Positions 6,791-14,998 of a stretch of DNA of 64,000 nt are shown piece by piece. A model generated the notes under the pieces. That model was given only the letters and a program-made list of their open reading frames with translations, made no database searches and was not told the origin of the DNA. The stretch spans positions 1 to 64,000 of the forward strand of contig JBEBXH010000002.1 in the NCBI GenBank assembly GCA_040391785.1. Reading direction: 5' to 3'. Each line of letters starts with the position of its first letter. Position 1 is the stretch's first letter. Source of the stretch: UBA5239 sp040391785 (lineage in GTDB: Bacteria; Verrucomicrobiota; Lentisphaeria; Victivallales; Victivallaceae). The position numbers were made by a program, and so were the translations under genes.

Positions 6791-6821
6791 AGTGACACGA
6801 TTTGTCACTATTTCTGTCACT
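6791..6821. repeat. TGTCACT repeats, right copy, with inverted AGTGACA
   Basis: AGTGACA (6791-6797) is the inverse of TGTCACT at 6803-6809, and a second direct copy is at 6815-6821. The 12-bp spacing matches the left pair at 356-374. It lies between the integrase stop and the tRNA 3' end (6858), where arm-type sites are expected. Confidence 0.55.
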
Positions 6822-6857
6822 CTTAGGCATGTTTAAGGAGTATTTAAAAGTTGTAAA

Positions 6858-6948
6858 TGGCGGAGAGAAAGGGATTTGAACCCTTGGTACCGTGAAACGG
6901 TACAACGGTTTTCGAGACCGCCGCCTTCGACCACTCAGCCATCTCTCC
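6858..6948 (-). tRNA. tRNA-Ser(CGA)
   Basis: On the minus strand the cloverleaf folds fully: acceptor stem GGAGAGA with TCTCTCC, discriminator G and encoded CCA (6858-6860), anticodon loop CTCGAAA giving CGA (reads UCG), a long class II variable arm (GTACCG...CGGTAC) and a T-arm with TTCAAAT. It is intact. Its 3' end faces the integrase, so it is the likely attachment site of the element. A TATATT box (6967-6972) lies about 19 bases upstream of the mature 5' end. Confidence 0.97.
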
Positions 6949-7099
6949 GATCGCAAAGTATCGTTTAATATAGCATGCTTTTCAAAAAAAACACCCGCAA
7001 GTCGAAAAGAAACAGAATTTTTTTATCCTCATGCAGGATGATATTTCAATTTTACATGGTATATTATCCCGAATCCCTTATTGAACCGGAAATCTCAGG

Positions 7100-7801
7100 A
7101 TGAGTCAGATCGAAAAAAATCCGAAAAACATTGAACCGATGAACAGCGGCCATCGCGAACGGCTGCGGCAGCGCTATATGAGCGCGGGCGTCGATGCGCT
7201 GCAGGATTATGAACGGTTGGAATTGCTGTTGATGTATGCAATCCCGAGGCGCGATGTCAAGCCGGTGGCGAAGAAGCTGCTGTCTGAATTCAAGACGTTG
7301 TCCGGGGTGATGGATGCGCCGCTGCACAAGCTCGAGAAGGTCGAGGGCATGGGGCGGAATTCGGCTGTGCTGTGCAAATTACTCAAGGATTTGTGTTCGC
7401 AGTATCTGGGGGAGCAGATGTGCGAGGCGGATGTATTGTCGAGCCCTGAGCGGGTGGTAAAATATGCCAAAGCCAAGCTGGGCGCGGTCGAAGTCGAGGC
7501 GATCCTGGTTATTTATGTGAACATCAAAAATATGGTGATCTGCTGGGAGGAGTTCCGGGGAACGGTGGACCAGGCTTCGGTTTATCCGCGCAATCTGATG
7601 CAGTCGGCCTTGCGGCATAACGCCTCGGGGCTGATTCTGGTTCACAACCATCCGAGCGGGATTTGTACGCCTTCGCTGGCGGACGAAACGTTGACCATGC
7701 AGGTTCAGGAAGCCGGCAAAACCATGGGCATCAAGGTTGTCGACCACCTCATCGTCAGCCGGTCGACCCACTACAGTTTCAAGGCCGAAGGCAAGTTGTA
7801 A
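7100..7801 (+). CDS. radC: RadC family JAB-domain protein
   Basis: A 233-residue protein of normal RadC length. A helix-hairpin-helix-like N-terminal half (V-E-G-M-G near residue 83) precedes the JAB/MPN domain with the metal motif H182-x-H184-P-S-G...S192-x-x-D195. RadC proteins were named for DNA repair; their biochemical role is unsettled, and the metal site predicts a hydrolase. The ATG at 7100 has a weak ribosome site, so the ATG at 7139 is possible. It sits just outside the integrated element and has a TATATT promoter box at 7060. The stop abuts the stop of the convergent gene. Confidence 0.85.
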   Translation: MSQIEKNPKNIEPMNSGHRERLRQRYMSAGVDALQDYERLELLLMYAIPRRDVKPVAKKLLSEFKTLSGVMDAPLHKLEKVEGMGRNSAVLCKLLKDLCSQYLGEQMCEADVLSSPERVVKYAKAKLGAVEVEAILVIYVNIKNMVICWEEFRGTVDQASVYPRNLMQSALRHNASGLILVHNHPSGICTPSLADETLTMQVQEAGKTMGIKVVDHLIVSRSTHYSFKAEGKL

Positions 7802-8623
7802 TCAGCGCCTGCCGCCTCCACCGCCACGATAACCGCCTCCGCCACCACGATAGCCGCCGCCGGAGGGCTGCCCGCCGGGAGGCGGTCCCGGATTGCCCGG
7901 ACGGATGCCGCCGGGGTTGGGATTGGGAGCGGGAGGCCGCGGCGGGCGTGGCGGAGGAGGACGCGGGCGCGGGGGCGGTCCCCAGTAGCGCCGGTAATAA
8001 GGCGAATACCAGCCGCCGTACCAACCGCTGTTGTACCAGCCGTTTGAATAAATAATCACTGTGCTGTCGGAACTGTCGGCGGGCTGGGCGTTGTAGTCGA
8101 TTTTGCCATAGGCCGGTTCCGGGGCGACTTTAGCCAGGTCGGAAATGAATTTTTCGATGGCGGCGATCACTTTTGGGGTATCGGTGACGATCACTGCGTT
8201 GTTGGGGATGGAATAGACCATTTTGCCGTCGTCGGAGAGCCAGGGGCGGCAGGTGGTTTCGACGGTGCCATATTCGACATTGCCCAGCGGGATGATTTTA
8301 TGGTTTGGAATCGCCTCCGCCTTTGGAGGGGCCTTGACATCGCTGAGTTTATTTTCCACGGCAGGACTTTTTTTCTTCAATTCTTCCTTGGAGAATTTGA
8401 TGAAAAGCTCGATGCGTTTGATATTTTCCTCGGAGTCCTCGACCATTACGGCCCGGTTGTTGGGGAAATAGACGAGCTTGCCGTCTTTGCTGAGGAGTAC
8501 CTGACAGGACTGCTCGACCGATTTGTAATCGAGGTCGTCAAGGGCAATAATCTTAGTGGCTTTTTCGGCGGCCGCCATGGTCAGGGCCGTCAGCGCCAGG
8601 AGCAGAGTCAACAGTTTTTTCAT
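7802..8623 (-). CDS. exported protein with two secretin-N-like repeats and a Gly/Pro tail
   Basis: A 273-residue protein. A signal peptide (about 1-19) is followed by two related domains (about 22-75 and 108-165). Each has a K/N-x-I-I-x-L pattern, an S-x-D-G-K-x-V-Y strand and an N-N-x-A-V-x-V-x-D segment, the layout of secretin N-domains of type II/III secretion outer-membrane rings. There is no secretin beta-domain. Instead, residues of about 185-273 are Tyr/Trp-rich, then Pro/Arg-rich, then Gly-rich with Y-R-G-G-G repeats. It may form a periplasmic or surface assembly. A GGAGGT site supports the start. The domain call is from pattern and moderately sure. Confidence 0.7.
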   Translation of the reverse strand: MKKLLTLLLALTALTMAAAEKATKIIALDDLDYKSVEQSCQVLLSKDGKLVYFPNNRAVMVEDSEENIKRIELFIKFSKEELKKKSPAVENKLSDVKAPPKAEAIPNHKIIPLGNVEYGTVETTCRPWLSDDGKMVYSIPNNAVIVTDTPKVIAAIEKFISDLAKVAPEPAYGKIDYNAQPADSSDSTVIIYSNGWYNSGWYGGWYSPYYRRYWGPPPRPRPPPPRPPRPPAPNPNPGGIRPGNPGPPPGGQPSGGGYRGGGGGYRGGGGGRR

Positions 8624-8732
8624 AATCGCACCTCCGGAGTTCCGTCTGTTATGAAGATACTTTCCGGCGTGCGAAAAATCAAGACCTGTGCCGATTATTT
8701 GTCGCGATAATCGTATATGGGGAGTTTTTTAG

Positions 8733-8810
8733 CACGGAAAGCACGGAAAGGGAGATTAAAAAAATTTTGCGTTTTTTTTTGTTTTATGGGGAAAAAGAAT
8801 TTTTCCGTGG
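8733..8810. repeat. CACGGAAA short repeats with an inverse copy
   Basis: CACGGAAAG occurs twice in tandem (8733-8750), with an inverse copy TTTTCCGTGG at 8801-8810 after an A/T-rich loop. The same motif family occurs at 20243-20314 and 34030-34196. Apart from this and the downstream promoter, the 8624-8892 spacer holds nothing I can name. Confidence 0.55.
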
Positions 8811-8880
8811 TTAAGCAGAAATGTTATTCCTGGATACAAGAATTCGAGAAACGGGCATTTCAGGAACCGCCTGGCGGGTA

Positions 8881-8886
8881 TATAAT
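8881..8886 (+). promoter_or_regulatory. -10 box placed for a leaderless transcript
   Basis: TATAAT lies 6 bases before the ATG at 8893, so a start 7 bases downstream of the box would make the ATG the first base of the mRNA. The -35 region is poor (TTTCAG). Confidence 0.4.
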
Positions 8887-8892
8887 ATTGGC

Positions 8893-9852
8893 ATGAAAAC
8901 AATATTCAAAACCGAAACGTTGAAAAAGGAAGGCATTTTTGCCTTGCCGGGAAAAATCGTCTGGTGCGGCAGCATGGCGCAGGATATGGCGGGCGGCTGT
9001 CATCTTTATTTTTCTTATTGGGACTATGCGGACGGGTTCGAGGCGTGGGTGACGCATTCGAAAATCGGCTATGCGTTTGCGGAGTCGCCCGATTCGGAAT
9101 ACCGGTTCCGGAATCCGGTTCTGCCGTTGACGGCTCCGGAGAAATGGGACCGGGACGTGGCGCATAACCCGACGGTGATTTGCGAAAATGGTATTTATTA
9201 TCTGTATTACACAGGCAATTACAGCGATACTGGCGAATGGTGGGATCACCGGAACCACCAGCGGATCGGGGTGGCGTGGAGCCGCAATCCAGCGGGGCCG
9301 TTCACGCATTCGGCGGCGCCGGTCATCGCGGACCCGGAAGCGGTCATGCTCTCCAATCCGAGCGTTTGCAAGCTGGCGGATGGGCGGTTTCTGATGATCT
9401 ACAAGTGGGTGGCGCGGCACAACCCGGAGCCGTTTTACGGGCCGGTTTCGCATGGCGCGGCGTTGGCGGAGCGGCCGGAAGGTCCGTTTATTCCGGTGCG
9501 CAGGGATTTGTTTCAGGTGCCGGGTGCGAATTTCCCGGGAGAGGATCCGTTTGTGTTCACTCGCGGCAAGCAGGTTTATTGTCTGCTGAAAGACAACCTG
9601 AAATATTACTCGAACCGCTCAAAAGCGCTGATTCTTTTCAAATCATCCGACGGTATCGACTGGCACAAACAGGGCGTGGCGGTGACGCGGAGCATTCCAC
9701 TCGAAAACGGCCGGAAACGGCTCTATTTTCGGATGGAACGCCCCCAGTTGACTTTCTGCAAAGATCAGGTCCGGCTTTTCTGCGCGGCCAAGCCGCAGAT
9801 GAAGTCGGACACAGCTTATCTGATTAATTTAAAAATCAGCGGAATTGATTGA
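8893..9852 (+). CDS. GH43-like five-bladed propeller protein
   Basis: A 319-residue protein with the look of GH43/GH117-type five-bladed beta-propeller glycosidases: repeated blades ending in Y-Y-L-Y-Y-T-G-N and I-G-V-A-W-S, a D-R-D-V-A-H-N-P-T-V segment (about residues 75-90), an acidic D-P-E-A-V-M stretch, and E-D-P-F-V-F. There is no signal peptide, so it acts in the cytoplasm, perhaps on short imported oligosaccharides. I chose the ATG at 8893 because the upstream extension lacks homologous character and a TATAAT box falls within it. Substrate is unknown. The end overlaps pyrF by 17 bp on the other strand. Confidence 0.7.
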   Translation: MKTIFKTETLKKEGIFALPGKIVWCGSMAQDMAGGCHLYFSYWDYADGFEAWVTHSKIGYAFAESPDSEYRFRNPVLPLTAPEKWDRDVAHNPTVICENGIYYLYYTGNYSDTGEWWDHRNHQRIGVAWSRNPAGPFTHSAAPVIADPEAVMLSNPSVCKLADGRFLMIYKWVARHNPEPFYGPVSHGAALAERPEGPFIPVRRDLFQVPGANFPGEDPFVFTRGKQVYCLLKDNLKYYSNRSKALILFKSSDGIDWHKQGVAVTRSIPLENGRKRLYFRMERPQLTFCKDQVRLFCAAKPQMKSDTAYLINLKISGID

Positions 9853-10648
9853 TCAGATCGCGGAGCTCGAGCGCGGCCTTGCGGGCACCTTCCGCGAATT
9901 TCTCGCTCTTATCGGCGTAAATGATGCCGCGCGAGGAGTTGATCATCAACCCGGTGCCGGCCTTGGTGCAGCCGTTTTCCACCACCTTCTGAACGTCTCC
10001 GCCCTGCGCGCCCACGCCGGGGACCAGGAACGGCATATCCGGGCACATGGCGCGGATCTTGGCGAGTTCTTCGGGGAAGGTGGCGCCGATCACCAGCGCG
10101 ACGTTCTGATTGTAATTCCATTTATCGCGCGCCAGAATGGCGACGTGTTCGTAAATGGTTTTGCCGTCGCAGACCAGCTCCTGCAGTTCGCAGGAACTCG
10201 GATTCGAGGTGCGGCAGAGTACGATCACGCCGCGGTCGGCGTAGTCCAGAAACGGTTTGAGATTGTCGGTGCCCATGTAGGGATTCACGGTCAGGGAGTC
10301 GGCGTTGTAGCGCTCAAATGCTTCCTTGGCGTACATTTCGGCGGTGGAGCCGATGTCGCCGCGCTTCACGTCCAGAATCACGGGGACTTCCGGGTAAGTG
10401 GTACGGATATAGTCGATGGTCATCTTGAGCTGGTCGTCGGCCGAATAGGCGGCGTAGTAGGCGGCCTGCGGCTTGTAGCAGCAGACGAGGTCGTGAGTGG
10501 CGTCGACGATCGCTTTGTTGAATTTGAATATCGGATCGGACTCGCCGGCCAGACAGGCGGGGAGCTTCTTCAAATCCGGGTCCAGGCCCACGCAGACGAG
10601 GGAATTGTTGGCGGCCCAGGCTTTATTCAGTTTTTCCATGAAATTCAT
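9836..10648 (-). CDS. pyrF: orotidine 5'-phosphate decarboxylase
   Basis: A 270-residue enzyme converting OMP to UMP, the last step of de novo pyrimidine synthesis. The length and the motif D93-V-K95-R-G-D98-I-G-S-T fit the longer type-2 OMP decarboxylases. Phosphate-binding G-A-Q-G near the C-terminus is also present. It lies 5 bases after the LOG-family gene and away from the pyrR-pyrB-pyrC operon 6 kb on. A second in-frame Met at codon 4 is an alternative start. Confidence 0.93.
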   Translation of the reverse strand: MNFMEKLNKAWAANNSLVCVGLDPDLKKLPACLAGESDPIFKFNKAIVDATHDLVCCYKPQAAYYAAYSADDQLKMTIDYIRTTYPEVPVILDVKRGDIGSTAEMYAKEAFERYNADSLTVNPYMGTDNLKPFLDYADRGVIVLCRTSNPSSCELQELVCDGKTIYEHVAILARDKWNYNQNVALVIGATFPEELAKIRAMCPDMPFLVPGVGAQGGDVQKVVENGCTKAGTGLMINSSRGIIYADKSEKFAEGARKAALELRDLINQFR

Positions 10649-10653
10649 AAATC

Positions 10654-11370
10654 TTATAATCCTTTTTTCACTGTATTCTGAACACCGTAGCGGTGCGATT
10701 TTTTCAGGATGGCCAAAGCTTCCTCGGCGGTGTCCACCACGGAGTAAAGCTCGAGGTCGGCGGCGCTGATCATGCCCGCCGGGAGCATGGTTTCGGTGAC
10801 GAATTCATTGAACCGCTGCCAGAACTGGGTACCGACGATGATGATCGGGATTTCGTTGACCTTGTCGGTCTGGATCATGGTCAGCGCTTCGCTGAGCTCA
10901 TCGATCGTGCCGAAGCCGCCGGGGAAAATGATGATTCCCAGCGAGTATTTGAGGAAACAGACCTTGCGGACAAAGAAATAACGGAAAAAGAGACTGGTCG
11001 TCTGGTACGGATTGGGCTTCTGCTCGTGCGGGAGCTCGATGTTCAGCCCCACCGAAGTGCCGCCGGCTTCGAATGCGCCTTTGTTGGCCGCGCCCATGAT
11101 GCCGCCGCCGCCGCCGGTCAGCACGCCGTATTTGCTCTCGACCAGCAGCCGGCCCATTTTTTCGGCTTCGGCGTATTCGGGGGAATCCGGTTTGGTGCGG
11201 GCCGAGCCGAATACCGAGATCAGCGGCCCCTGATGGGCCATGGTCTCAAACGAATCGACGAATTCGGACATAATCCGGAAAATCCGCCAGGCGTCATTAT
11301 CATAAATAGCGGAGGAATCCGCCGCGTCTTTTTCCAAAAGCGGATTTTTCAAGAATCCTGATATGCTCAT
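10654..11370 (-). CDS. LOG family (TIGR00730-like) nucleotide phosphoribohydrolase
   Basis: A 238-residue protein with a Rossmann-like fold, the G-G-G-G-G-I-M-G loop (about 86-93) and the diagnostic P-G-G-F-G-T-I-D-E motif at 150-158. Family members cleave the ribose 5'-phosphate from (cyto)nucleotides such as AMP or modified adenosine monophosphates; older annotation as lysine decarboxylase is misleading. It is the first gene of a two-gene operon with pyrF, which fits a role in nucleotide salvage. AAGGAG precedes the start. Confidence 0.88.
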   Translation of the reverse strand: MSISGFLKNPLLEKDAADSSAIYDNDAWRIFRIMSEFVDSFETMAHQGPLISVFGSARTKPDSPEYAEAEKMGRLLVESKYGVLTGGGGGIMGAANKGAFEAGGTSVGLNIELPHEQKPNPYQTTSLFFRYFFVRKVCFLKYSLGIIIFPGGFGTIDELSEALTMIQTDKVNEIPIIIVGTQFWQRFNEFVTETMLPAGMISAADLELYSVVDTAEEALAILKKSHRYGVQNTVKKGL

Positions 11371-11451
11371 ATTTCGGCTCCTTCTCGGTTGAAGTGTTAC
11401 TTTATCAACATAGCCCGGATTAATCTTGTCGTCAAGTTTTTTTGTGTTGGA

Positions 11452-11480
11452 CTGGCAAAAATATTTTAAGAATGTATATT
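11452..11480 (+). promoter_or_regulatory. promoter of the L,D-transpeptidase operon
   Basis: CTGGCA (11452-11457), a 17-bp spacer and TATATT (11475-11480), 48 bases before the ATG. It lies in the divergent spacer between the LOG gene and the transpeptidase. Confidence 0.45.
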
Positions 11481-11527
11481 AGGTAGTTGGCGGGGACAGT
11501 TTTTTAATTGTTTAACGAAGGAAACGG

Positions 11528-12622
11528 ATGAAAGACATACAATTCAGTTTTGATTCAGACCGGCAGCGGCGGAGTGCAAATCCCTGGACCCGGCGGGTGC
11601 TGGTCATTGCGTGCGCCTTGGTGGTGATTGTAGTGGCTCTGTTGTTCCTGTATAAACGCGACGGCGGCAAGGCCAAGCCCGTCAAGCCCCCCGTTCCTGC
11701 GGAATCCGTGGTGATTCCGCCTGTCGAAGAGATTCCGGTCCGGGAAACCCCGCCGGTTGAAAATGTTACGCCCCGTCCGGAGCAGATCGCTTCGCCGGTG
11801 GTGCCGGCGGAGATCGCCGTCGAAGCCGAAAAAATGGTCGGCAACGAACCGCTGGAATCCCTGGAATTCAACGGCCGCAAGCTCAGCGATATCAAGGCCG
11901 AGGCTGACGAACTGAATAAAAAACGCGAATTCGTCCAGGCGCGCAAGCTGCTGGAGCCGGTCATCCAATCCGGCCAGTTCCGCGAATACAGCCGTCCGTG
12001 GCTGGCGATTGCCGGGGCGCTGAGCGTGGCGAATACCGGGATCTTTTTCAGCGATATTCCGTTTGAACCAAAAAAAGTCAACTACCTGATCAAGCGCGGC
12101 GACACGCTGGACCGGATTGCCGCCACGCACAAAACCACCGTGGAAGGCATTCAGAAGAGCAACAGCATTCCCGAGAACAGCTCGATCATCCGCCTCGGTG
12201 ACAACCTGCGCATTTACAGCGGCGACTGGAAAATCAAGGTTTCGCGCTCGAACCACTATATGATTCTGTATGACGGCAACGAAGTTTTCAAGGTCTACCA
12301 GGTGGGAATCGGCAAGCAGGAGCGCACGCCGAACGGCACTTTTGTGATCTCCTCCAAGGTCAAGGAACCCGAATGGTACGCGCCGGATGGCCGGGTGATT
12401 CCGTTTGGCGATCCCGCCAATCTGCTCGGCACCCGCTGGCTGGCGCTGCAGTCCACCGGCGAGACCGGGCCCGCTTACAAGGGGCTGGGCATTCACGGCA
12501 CCTGGCTGCCGCAGACCATCGGCACCAGCAGCAGCAACGGCTGCGTACGCATGCGCAACCAAGAAGTCGAAGAATTATATGCAATTGTACCCCGGTTGAC
12601 TCCGGTTGAAATTACTGATTAA
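11528..12622 (+). CDS. L,D-transpeptidase with LysM domain
   Basis: A 364-residue membrane-anchored cell-wall enzyme. A transmembrane helix (about 24-43) precedes a Pro/Val/Glu-rich linker, a LysM peptidoglycan-binding domain (about 184-230; Y-L-I-K-R-G-D-T-L-D-R-I-A) and a YkuD catalytic domain (about 235-363). The active site shows H323-G-T and S-S-N-G-C339-V-R341. It would cross-link peptidoglycan 3-3 or attach proteins to it. The AAGGAAA leader just before the ATG is nearly identical to that of accA, 14 bases downstream, so the two are likely one operon. Confidence 0.93.
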   Translation: MKDIQFSFDSDRQRRSANPWTRRVLVIACALVVIVVALLFLYKRDGGKAKPVKPPVPAESVVIPPVEEIPVRETPPVENVTPRPEQIASPVVPAEIAVEAEKMVGNEPLESLEFNGRKLSDIKAEADELNKKREFVQARKLLEPVIQSGQFREYSRPWLAIAGALSVANTGIFFSDIPFEPKKVNYLIKRGDTLDRIAATHKTTVEGIQKSNSIPENSSIIRLGDNLRIYSGDWKIKVSRSNHYMILYDGNEVFKVYQVGIGKQERTPNGTFVISSKVKEPEWYAPDGRVIPFGDPANLLGTRWLALQSTGETGPAYKGLGIHGTWLPQTIGTSSSNGCVRMRNQEVEELYAIVPRLTPVEITD

Positions 12623-12636
12623 CGAAGGAAACATGT

Positions 12637-13614
12637 ATGGCAGATACGATTTTGAATTTTGAAAAGCCGATAGTTGAACTGGAGAAAAAGATCCACGAGT
12701 TGGAGGCCGAGAGCAATTCCAATAATATCGACCTCAGCGAGGTCATCGAGCCGTTTAAGAAGAAACTTCAGGATACAATGCGCGAAACGTACGAATCGTT
12801 GACGCCCTGGCAGCGGGTCCAGCTGGCCCGTCACCCGAAGCGCCCCTATACCATGGATTACGTGGATGCGCTGTTCGAGGATTTCATCGAGCTGCATGGC
12901 GACCGCCGTTTCCGCGACGATCCGGCGATTGTCGGCGGCTTCGCCCGCTTCGAAGGCTATCCCGTGATGGTGGTCGGCACCCAGAAAGGGCGCGACATGA
13001 AAGAAAACGTACACCGCAATTTCGGCTGGCCCAGTCCAGAAGGATATCGCAAAGCCCTGCGGTTGATGCAGATCGCCAACAAGGCCAGAGTGCCGATCAT
13101 CACCTTTGTCGACACCCCCGGCGCTTATCCGGGCATCGCCTCCGAAGAGCGCCATATCGCCGAAGCGATCGCCGTGAACCTGCGCGACATGTTTGCGCTG
13201 GAAGTGCCGGTGATCTCGATCGTGATCGGCGAGGGCGGCAGCGGCGGCGCCATCGGCATCGGCGTGGGCAACCGGGTGCTGATTATGGAAAATGCTTACT
13301 ACTCGGTGATTACGCCGGAAGGCTGCGCCGCGATTTTGTGGAAAAACCGTTCCTATGCCGAACAGGCGGCGGCGGCACTGAGCCTGACCGCGTCCGACCT
13401 GGTGCGGTTGAATATCGCCGACGAAATCATTCCCGAGCCGCTCGGCGGCGCTCACAAGGATCATGCCACGGCGGCCGCCAATGTCAAGAAAGTGCTCAAG
13501 CATCATCTGCATGAACTTTGCAAGCTGAGCGTTTCCGAGCTGCTGGATCAACGTTACCGGAAATTCCGCAGTATTGCCGAATTCACCGAAAAAGAGCCGG
13601 TAGAGGAAGAATGA
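12637..13614 (+). CDS. accA: acetyl-CoA carboxylase carboxyltransferase subunit alpha
   Basis: A 325-residue protein of normal AccA length. It transfers CO2 from carboxybiotin to acetyl-CoA to give malonyl-CoA, the first step of fatty-acid synthesis, in complex with AccD. Landmarks are the N-terminal helix with L-E-K-K-I-H-E-L-E, D-F-I-E-L-H-G-D-R, and the oxyanion/CoA core F-V-D-T-P-G-A-Y-P-G followed by G-E-G-G-S-G-G-A. AAGGAAA precedes the start. The stop overlaps the following acetyltransferase start (ATGA). accD, accB and accC are not in the window. Confidence 0.96.
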   Translation: MADTILNFEKPIVELEKKIHELEAESNSNNIDLSEVIEPFKKKLQDTMRETYESLTPWQRVQLARHPKRPYTMDYVDALFEDFIELHGDRRFRDDPAIVGGFARFEGYPVMVVGTQKGRDMKENVHRNFGWPSPEGYRKALRLMQIANKARVPIITFVDTPGAYPGIASEERHIAEAIAVNLRDMFALEVPVISIVIGEGGSGGAIGIGVGNRVLIMENAYYSVITPEGCAAILWKNRSYAEQAAAALSLTASDLVRLNIADEIIPEPLGGAHKDHATAAANVKKVLKHHLHELCKLSVSELLDQRYRKFRSIAEFTEKEPVEEE

Positions 13615-14081
13615 GCACAGCGACAGTCCGGCCGGCGACCCCGGCTGACGCTCCGGCGATCAAACAAATTCTGGACGGTTACGCCGAGCAGCAGATTGTG
13701 CTGCCGCGGACCGAGGATGACATCCGCTTTTACAGCAAAAACTTTGTCGTGGCCGAAATCGGCGGCGTGGTCAAAGGCTGCTGCGCCGCCCGCGACTTCG
13801 GCAACAACCTGCTGGAAATCCGTTCGCTGGCCGTGGAAAAAGACCTGATCGGGCGCGGACTCGGCAGGCTGATGGTGGAATTCATCATCGAACGGCTGAA
13901 AAACAACCGCGGGCAGTTCCGGCTCTTTGCGCTGACGCTGCGCCCGGATTTTTTCCAGAAGCTCGGCTTCAAAGTGGTGGACAAGGAATTGTTTCCCGAA
14001 AAAATCTGGAGCGACTGCGCCAATTGCCCGAAAAAAGATTGCTGCGACGAGATTGCATTGCTGATTTCCTATGGATACTGA
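13611..14081 (+). CDS. GNAT acetyltransferase, likely short N-acetylglutamate synthase
   Basis: A 156-residue GNAT enzyme. The start overlaps the accA stop as ATGA. The acetyl-CoA loop reads L-I-G-R-G-L-G-R-L-M (about 79-88), and the C-terminus has the Cys-rich D-C-A-N-C-P-K-K-D-C-C-D-E segment. That tail, as I recall, marks the single-domain ArgA-like enzymes of several bacterial groups, which make N-acetylglutamate for arginine synthesis. argB occurs elsewhere in the window, so the pathway is present. The GNAT call is firm; the substrate is an inference. Confidence 0.8.
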   Translation: MSTATVRPATPADAPAIKQILDGYAEQQIVLPRTEDDIRFYSKNFVVAEIGGVVKGCCAARDFGNNLLEIRSLAVEKDLIGRGLGRLMVEFIIERLKNNRGQFRLFALTLRPDFFQKLGFKVVDKELFPEKIWSDCANCPKKDCCDEIALLISYGY

Positions 14082-14997
14082 ACGGGTCATCCGCAGTGTA
14101 ATCGGCAGTGAAGACGAAGGACGGCGGCTCGACTTATGGTTGAGCGGCCGTTTTTCTTATCTCTCGCGCAACCAGTGGCAGGAGGAGATCAGGGCCGGGC
14201 GCATCCGGATCAATGGTCACCAGACGCGCGCCTCCCGGCAGCTGCACAGCGGCGAAACGATTGAGTTCTTTCCGGAAAACACCGAGCCGCCGGTGGTTTT
14301 TGACTACAAAATCATCTACGAGGACCGCGAATTGCTGGTCGTGGACAAAGGCGGCAAACTGCCGTGCCACCCCGGCGGGGCGTTTTTCCGCAATACCCTC
14401 TGGTACGATCTTTCGCAGAAATACGGGCAGGTCTCGATCATCAACCGCCTCGATCGCGAGACCTCGGGGTTGCTGATCGCCGGCAGAACTTCCGATGCCG
14501 CCGCGGCCCTGAGCGCTCAATTGCAGGACGACCGCATGGAGAAAACTTACCATGCGCTGGTGTTCGGCGAGGTCAAAGAGGCATTCACCGCCGAGGGCTA
14601 TCTGAGCAATGACCCGGACTCGGTGATCCGCAAAAAACGGCGCTTTACCCATTCGCGGCCCGAGGCTGAATCCGAGTATGCCATCACCAGTTTTACCCCG
14701 GTGAAGTGTGAAGACGGCCTCACGCTGCTGGAAGTGCGTCCGGGTACCGGACGGCTGCATCAGATCCGGGCGACGTTGTGTTCGCTGGGCTATCCGATGG
14801 CTGGCGACAAGATTTATGGTCCGGATGATACCTGTTATCTGCGTTTCTGCGATGACACTTTGACCGACGAGGACCAGCGGAAATTGCGGATGCCGCGTCA
14901 GGCACTCCATGCCTCCGGGTTGAAGTTCGATCACCCCGCCACCGGGCAAAGAATGGCCTTCGAGTCGGCATTGCCGGACGACTTCATCTTGAGGTAG
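14071..14997 (+). CDS. RluA-family pseudouridine synthase
   Basis: A 308-residue enzyme that isomerises specific uridines in rRNA or tRNA. It has an S4 RNA-binding domain (about 18-65) and the catalytic domain with the signature I-N-R126-L-D128-R-E-T-S-G, Asp128 being the nucleophile. The late G-R-L-H-Q-I-R-A motif is also present. The start lies 11 bases inside the end of the previous gene. Which RNA position it modifies cannot be told from the sequence. Confidence 0.93.
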   Translation: MDTERVIRSVIGSEDEGRRLDLWLSGRFSYLSRNQWQEEIRAGRIRINGHQTRASRQLHSGETIEFFPENTEPPVVFDYKIIYEDRELLVVDKGGKLPCHPGGAFFRNTLWYDLSQKYGQVSIINRLDRETSGLLIAGRTSDAAAALSAQLQDDRMEKTYHALVFGEVKEAFTAEGYLSNDPDSVIRKKRRFTHSRPEAESEYAITSFTPVKCEDGLTLLEVRPGTGRLHQIRATLCSLGYPMAGDKIYGPDDTCYLRFCDDTLTDEDQRKLRMPRQALHASGLKFDHPATGQRMAFESALPDDFILR

Positions 14998-14998
14998 C

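Noticed and set aside
8821..8892. Upstream extension of the GH43-like gene
   Set aside because: The extra residues have no family character, and a TATAAT box lies in them just before the ATG at 8893.
9845..10681. 278-residue plus-strand frame opposite pyrF
   Set aside because: A GC-rich shadow of pyrF with no motif, as are the long frames opposite pyrC, accA, hrpB and the 748-residue gene.
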